From: Flavobacteriaceae bacterium CRH
GTDB lineage: Bacteria; Bacteroidota; Bacteroidia; Flavobacteriales; Flavobacteriaceae
Length of the DNA stretch: 64,000 nt
Assembly: GCA_001507425.1 (NCBI GenBank)
Contig: LMAJ01000015.1
Coordinates: forward strand, 1 to 64,000
Reading direction: 5' to 3'
Within the stretch, counting starts at the first letter, position 1, and the number at the start of each line of letters is the position of its first letter. The notes below the pieces were generated by a model, which had not been told where the DNA came from, made no database searches, and was given only the letters and a program-made list of their open reading frames with translations. A program made the position numbers and the translations under genes. Below are positions 60,133 through 64,000 of the stretch, in pieces.

Positions 60133-61998
60133 TTAATTCTTTTTTGTAACCAATGATTTAATATTAAACACCGCTTCCGGAATTAATTTTCCAGTATCCG
60201 GTAAATCCGTAAAATCTGGCGTGTCTGGTTCTGTGTCGGCATTTGGTGTGTAACGCTGATCTCCCGTGCGGAACATAATGCGCGAAATACCATCAACCGG
60301 CGCATAGAATATTTTGTTGGTTTCTTTGCCGTCATTTACTTTTACCGTATACGAACGGGAAGTAACATCTAATTTAACTGTGATTGTATATTCTTTTCCG
60401 GCTTCATATTTTGTAAGTCCGCCAAAACGGGCACCATTCTTCGATTTCAATTCTCCATCCGAATCAAATACTAATCGAATAGCCGGAAGTCCTTGTTTAT
60501 TCTGAAATTCAATTTGCAATAAACCGTGATTATTTTGTTCCGGTTTAACGGTAAAAGTGGCTTCCATTTTTTGTGCAAACGGAATCACACGTTCTGCACG
60601 GGAATAATCAAAATAATCCTGATCTCTTAATGTTAACCATTTTACACCATCCGTTTTCTTTTCTATTTTCGTAGATGCCCATGATAAATCATAGGTATTC
60701 CAGAATTTCAATTCATCGCCATTTGGCAAATCATTAAAAACGTCTTTTACATTTTCTTTCACTTCGCTGGTTACAGGAACCGGAATTGATGCCACCCAAA
60801 TATCTTCTTTATTTACACTATAACTTACCCAAAGTTTTCCGTCAGGCGGAGTTCCATCCGTTTCCGGAATTCCGCGAACGTATTGCGGACCTGCAGATTT
60901 GTAATTTCCACCATAACGCATTGGCGTAATTTCACCATGAACCAACAATAAATCTTTGTAATTCAATCCGTCGTCGCTTGTTGAAATAGCCAATGGCCAA
61001 CGGTATTCTGATGGATTATAAACAGTTGCATAACGATTATCAGAGGTTTTTTGTCCCCAGATTTTCGCATTACTGTTTACAAAACCAGGTGCTCTTGTTG
61101 GAGTATATTGCCATGTTTTTCCATCATCTTTACTGATAGAAGTCAAAGCAAATTTCCATAAACCTACTACGTTTCCGTTTGGTAAATGGTAATAATTGAA
61201 GGCTTTGTATTGTTTTTTCAAAGGAATCAAAGCATCATCTCTGTCTGCTTCTTCTACCCATTGCTGCATTAATAAAGGTTTTGACATCATTTCATCACAA
61301 GCTTTGATGAATTTCTTGTCTTTGCTTTTCGTATAAAATGGAAATGTTGTTGGCAATGGATTTCCGTTTTTATTGTATCGGATAAAATAAACCGGACCAT
61401 AACTTCCGTCTTTGTAAATTTCTCTTACCACACGACCAATTCCTTTTCCGTCATTTGGATCATCTTTTTTGTCTAATGCCACTCCGTAATAACCCACCGC
61501 AAGCAATCGGTTATCTGATGAAACATAAAAGCCCATACGTTGGTGCATTACGGCATCTAAATTTTTAGCAACTCCTTCAACACCTTCTTTTTTAAATCCG
61601 TCAGGAACGTGGTAAATCGGAAAAAGAACCTGAGGTTTTGTCCACGTCACTCCATCTTTTGAGGTCATCATAAAAGTTTGCCCCGGCGGAATATGTTCTC
61701 CTGATGGGTCGCTTAAATAATGCAGATAGAAAGTATTGTTCCAATACGCCATCATTGGCTGGTGATTGTATGTCCATCCAAAACCATCTGCTTTTTCAGG
61801 ATGTTCCCTGCTCGCTCGCATAATTTGTGTGGCGTGAACTCCCACCGCAGGACTCAATTGCCCGTGATGATAATCAACGTTAGAAAGTGTTTTACCAACA
61901 TAACGAACGGTGTCGTTTTGGGCATTTACAGCTGTACAAGTCAATAGAATTGCGGCTGTAGTTATAATGTTGGTTTTTATGTTTTGGAAAGTAATCAT
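60133..61998 (-). CDS. Large exported beta-propeller protein with C-terminal beta-sandwich
   Basis: This 621-residue protein has a signal peptide (cleavage near CTAVNAQ). Residues about 30-440 form a BNR/Asp-box-type propeller (TSKDGVTWTKP, SKDDGKTWQYT, STSDDGLNYKD) with a distinctive N-terminal NVDYHHGQLSPAVGVHATQI block. The C-terminal 170 residues look like a concanavalin-type beta sandwich (ATFTVKPEQNNHGLLQIEF). Propellers of this kind in plant-glycan and ulvan loci include rhamnosidases (GH145) and lyases (PL24/PL25). The conserved His pair near the N-terminus would fit such an active site, but the assignment is not certain. Confidence 0.75.
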   Translation of the reverse strand: MITFQNIKTNIITTAAILLTCTAVNAQNDTVRYVGKTLSNVDYHHGQLSPAVGVHATQIMRASREHPEKADGFGWTYNHQPMMAYWNNTFYLHYLSDPSGEHIPPGQTFMMTSKDGVTWTKPQVLFPIYHVPDGFKKEGVEGVAKNLDAVMHQRMGFYVSSDNRLLAVGYYGVALDKKDDPNDGKGIGRVVREIYKDGSYGPVYFIRYNKNGNPLPTTFPFYTKSKDKKFIKACDEMMSKPLLMQQWVEEADRDDALIPLKKQYKAFNYYHLPNGNVVGLWKFALTSISKDDGKTWQYTPTRAPGFVNSNAKIWGQKTSDNRYATVYNPSEYRWPLAISTSDDGLNYKDLLLVHGEITPMRYGGNYKSAGPQYVRGIPETDGTPPDGKLWVSYSVNKEDIWVASIPVPVTSEVKENVKDVFNDLPNGDELKFWNTYDLSWASTKIEKKTDGVKWLTLRDQDYFDYSRAERVIPFAQKMEATFTVKPEQNNHGLLQIEFQNKQGLPAIRLVFDSDGELKSKNGARFGGLTKYEAGKEYTITVKLDVTSRSYTVKVNDGKETNKIFYAPVDGISRIMFRTGDQRYTPNADTEPDTPDFTDLPDTGKLIPEAVFNIKSLVTKKN

Positions 61999-62014
61999 TA
62001 CTAATATTTTTTTG

Positions 62015-62277
62015 TTTCACGCAGATTTTAGCTGATCAAAGCAGATTTTTTTATCTGATTATATTTAAATAAAAATCTGCAAAATCTGCTTAAATCAATT
62101 TAAATCTGCGTGAAATTTTTCTAACTTTTTTTATCTGCTTGATCTGCTAAATCTGCGGGAAAAAAATTATTCTCGCAGATTTAGCAGATCAAGCAGATTT
62201 TTTATTTTTACTTTTTGCCACAGATTACACTGATTGAAATGATTTTTTTACATTCTTAATCTGTGAAAATTGGTGAA
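62015..62277. repeat. AAATCTGC-type multi-hairpin region, family D, copy 3
   Basis: This gene-free spacer holds at least two nested inverted repeats. TTTCACGCAGATTTTAGCTG pairs with the complement ending at 62114. A 28-bp arm pair (62133-62160 with about 62170-62197, one mismatch) is built of ATCTGCTTGATCTGCTAAAT units. A TTGCCACAGATTACA...TAATCTGTG unit closes the region. It shares its vocabulary with 45711-45800 and 46766-46901. Confidence 0.8.
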
Positions 62278-62286
62278 ATTTGTGTT

Positions 62287-63204
62287 TTATTTCTTTTCAA
62301 TTAATCCTTTTAAAACTTCCTCGGATATTGTTGTAATCGTTCCGTGTTTATGTCCTTCCGGAAGACTTATTTTTGATGAAACATCTTCAAAATGAACAAA
62401 ATCTGTTGTGCTTGAAGCTTTATAATTTTTTTCGCCGTAATTATCATAATAAATCAGCCATTCTTTTCCGACTTTTACCACCGTTGGTCCTTCTGATAGA
62501 TGTGCTGTAAAAGGTTCAGAACTTTTCCCGAAAGGTCCTAAAGGTGATTTTCCGAAAGCCACTTTTATGTTACGCATTGGTCTGGTATTGTCTTTCAAAA
62601 CCAAAACATAATCTTTCTTTGCTTTTTTGACAATGACGCAGTCAATTACACTAAAGCCCGGATCGTAATATAATTTTGTATCAGAGAAAGTTTTAAAATC
62701 CTTCGTTGTCACATAATACATACGGTGATTATTTTTCTCTTCTTCTATTCCTTTTTCGAATCTAAACGGAATTGTCGATGCCCAAATAATGATATATTCT
62801 TTTTTGAAATCATCATAAAAAATCTCCGGCGCCCAAACATTCACGACTTCCGGTTCGTTTTTCATCACGGGAATATATTCTTGTTTTGACCAATGAACTA
62901 AATCTTTAGAACTGGCATATCCAAAACCGTTTCCGCCTTTCCAGTCGGTTGTCCAAACCAGATGATAGGTTCCGTCTGCACCTTTTGTGATTGACGGATC
63001 ACGCATGATTTTACTGGCTCCGATTTCAGGTTTTAAGAATGATCCTTCCAAACCTTTCCAATTGTAACCGTCTTCGCTGTACGCCAGATATAAACCTTCT
63101 GTAGCCGGTTCCCGAAACGACGTAAAAAGATATAAGTCTTTCTTTTTCTGCGAATAACTGATCGCAAAAATGGAAAGGATTAATATGATCAATATTTTTT
63201 TCAT
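62287..63204 (-). CDS. GH43-like five-bladed propeller hydrolase
   Basis: This 305-residue protein has a signal peptide (MKKILIILILSIFAISYS). It is a single-domain GH43-type propeller with the three acidic residues in family-typical contexts: base Asp about 69 (KIMRDPSI), pKa-modulating Asp about 188 (FSVIDCVI) and acid Glu about 238 (HLSEGPTV). Substrates of such small GH43-like enzymes include arabinose, xylose and galactose linkages; arabinan or galactan side chains of pectin are the likely target here. It lies between the propeller gene and GH28. Confidence 0.85.
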   Translation of the reverse strand: MKKILIILILSIFAISYSQKKKDLYLFTSFREPATEGLYLAYSEDGYNWKGLEGSFLKPEIGASKIMRDPSITKGADGTYHLVWTTDWKGGNGFGYASSKDLVHWSKQEYIPVMKNEPEVVNVWAPEIFYDDFKKEYIIIWASTIPFRFEKGIEEEKNNHRMYYVTTKDFKTFSDTKLYYDPGFSVIDCVIVKKAKKDYVLVLKDNTRPMRNIKVAFGKSPLGPFGKSSEPFTAHLSEGPTVVKVGKEWLIYYDNYGEKNYKASSTTDFVHFEDVSSKISLPEGHKHGTITTISEEVLKGLIEKK

Positions 63205-63220
63205 GTTTTGTTTTTCTTCT

Positions 63221-63296
63221 CCTGCAAGGTTTCCAAAACCTTGTAGGTCTAGTTATGCGTATAGAAATGCCTACAAGGTTTTGAAAACCTTGCAGG
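63221..63296. repeat. Paired AAGGTTTT palindromes, family C
   Basis: Two near-palindromes, CCTGCAAGGTTTCCAAAACC (63221-63247 in full) and CCTACAAGGTTTTGAAAACC (63270-63296 in full), are also reverse complements of each other. The spacer can therefore fold as two small hairpins or one long one. Confidence 0.85.
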
Positions 63297-63308
63297 AAGA
63301 CGAACTTC

Positions 63309-64000
63309 TTATTCTACGATTGCTTTTTTATCTAAAGCCACTCCTTTTTTCACAACCGTATTTACATTATTAAATACATTGTTTTTAAGGAAAATATTTT
63401 TTGTTTCTTTTCCGTCTGCTTCGATGAAAACATCTGTCGCATTAAATGGAAAATTATTGTTGATCATAATATTCGACGCATTCTCAATTTTGATAATCGG
63501 AATTCCTTTTATTGGTGTTGAAGATCCAACGTTATCTAAAATGATATTTTTTGAATCTGATATTTTGAAAGAAGAACCAACCGTTGCATTTACTTTTACA
63601 TCATGAAATTCAACATCTGTTGCTGTATTTACCGTAAAACCTTCTTTTCCGTCCATATTAATATTAGAGAATGAGATGTTTTGAATTGGCATTTCTGAAA
63701 TTCCACGAATAAAACCCGCTTTATTTACATTTCCACCCGTAACGTTACTGATATGAATGTTTCTAAAAATAGGCGTTCGTTCTGTAACGGGCTCAGCCTT
63801 ATTATCTTTATCATAGAATAAGTCCAAAATAATAGCTTCTTCTTTGATATTTTTCATTACGATATTATCTACGCGAATATCTTCTACAACACCTCCACGA
63901 CCACGCGCTGATTTGATACGAATTCCACGATCCGTTCCATCAAAAACACAGTTGGAAATCGTGATTTTCTTAATTCCGCCCGACATTTCGCTTCCTATAA
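63309..64000 (-). CDS. GH28 polygalacturonase-family enzyme, 5' end outside the window
   Basis: The frame stays open to the window edge; the bases beyond the first in-window ATG (63986) read IGSE, so the gene continues. The C-terminal 230 residues are a right-handed beta-helix with the GH28 signature IGSEMSGGI, then CVFDGTDRGIRIKSARGRGG, in which the RIKS motif and the glycine-rich turn are diagnostic. GH28 enzymes hydrolyse alpha-1,4-galacturonic acid bonds in homogalacturonan or the galacturonate-rhamnose bonds of rhamnogalacturonan. It is the first gene of the locus visible here. Confidence 0.93.
   Translation of the reverse strand, partial: IGSEMSGGIKKITISNCVFDGTDRGIRIKSARGRGGVVEDIRVDNIVMKNIKEEAIILDLFYDKDNKAEPVTERTPIFRNIHISNVTGGNVNKAGFIRGISEMPIQNISFSNINMDGKEGFTVNTATDVEFHDVKVNATVGSSFKISDSKNIILDNVGSSTPIKGIPIIKIENASNIMINNNFPFNATDVFIEADGKETKNIFLKNNVFNNVNTVVKKGVALDKKAIVE

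Noticed and set aside
45711..62277. Possible CRISPR-like arrays from repeated AAATCTGC units
   Set aside because: The units are only 8-10 bases, irregularly spaced, and arranged as inverted repeats without unique spacers of constant length; no cas genes are nearby.

Overview
The window looks like a chromosomal segment of a Flavobacterium-like member of the Bacteroidota. It is AT-rich. It carries the TAnnTTTG type of -7 promoter box used by this phylum, an ISAon1-type transposase fragment at the left edge, many small lipoproteins of flavobacterial type, MacB/FtsX permeases of Bacteroidota architecture, and a very large glycan-degradation locus. I saw no tRNA, rRNA or CRISPR array.

Layout. (1) 0-15 kb: an accessory-looking stretch of small membrane proteins, lipoproteins, an LRR protein, an Imm35-like protein, two SDR oxidoreductases divergent from an HxlR regulator, and three broken genes between 4.2 and 7.1 kb. 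Two of the broken genes are frameshifted at 8-base homopolymers. (2) 15-17.3 kb: an AraC-type regulator divergent from a TetX-like flavin monooxygenase. (3) 17.35-18.58 kb: a two-gene toxin-antitoxin-like islet (GNAT-like protein plus HigA-like HTH protein), bounded by a perfect 46-bp direct repeat. One repeat copy is the 3' end of the neighbouring patatin/BamA-like gene. (4) 18.5-32.1 kb: the patatin-family outer-membrane protein, a histidine kinase and a sigma54-type response regulator, divergent from an ABC ATPase with three tandem 800-residue FtsX/MacB permeases. A candidate sigma54 promoter and an upstream array of GGAC/GTCC half-sites lie between the two arms. (5) 32.2-36.4 kb: MazG-like protein, AraC regulator, SDR, DUF4272 protein and a small membrane protein. 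(6) 36.5-64 kb: a minus-strand pectin (rhamnogalacturonan-type) utilization locus that runs off the right edge inside a GH28 gene.

The pectin locus encodes, in transcription order: GH28 (partial), GH43-like, a large beta-propeller, GH78, an esterase with an N-terminal STN-like domain, GH95, an MGH1/GH63-like enzyme, a second GH78, a sialidase-fold protein, an exported sugar-isomerase-like TIM barrel, a large unassigned glycosidase-like protein, and two GH2 enzymes. All the complete proteins have signal peptides or lipoboxes. The set fits stepwise removal of rhamnose, fucose or L-galactose, arabinose and galactose, plus deacetylation, from rhamnogalacturonan. No SusC/SusD pair, polysaccharide lyase or GH105 lies in the window, so it probably holds only the downstream part of the locus.

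The most striking non-coding feature is that almost every intercistronic gap of the pectin locus (10 of 12) holds a long inverted repeat from one of several unrelated families. Five copies of a roughly 100-bp element have 25-33 bp arms whose sequence differs between copies while the two arms of each copy stay complementary. The single clear exception, near 48.1 kb, instead has a three-fold 10-bp-period direct repeat that may mark an internal promoter.
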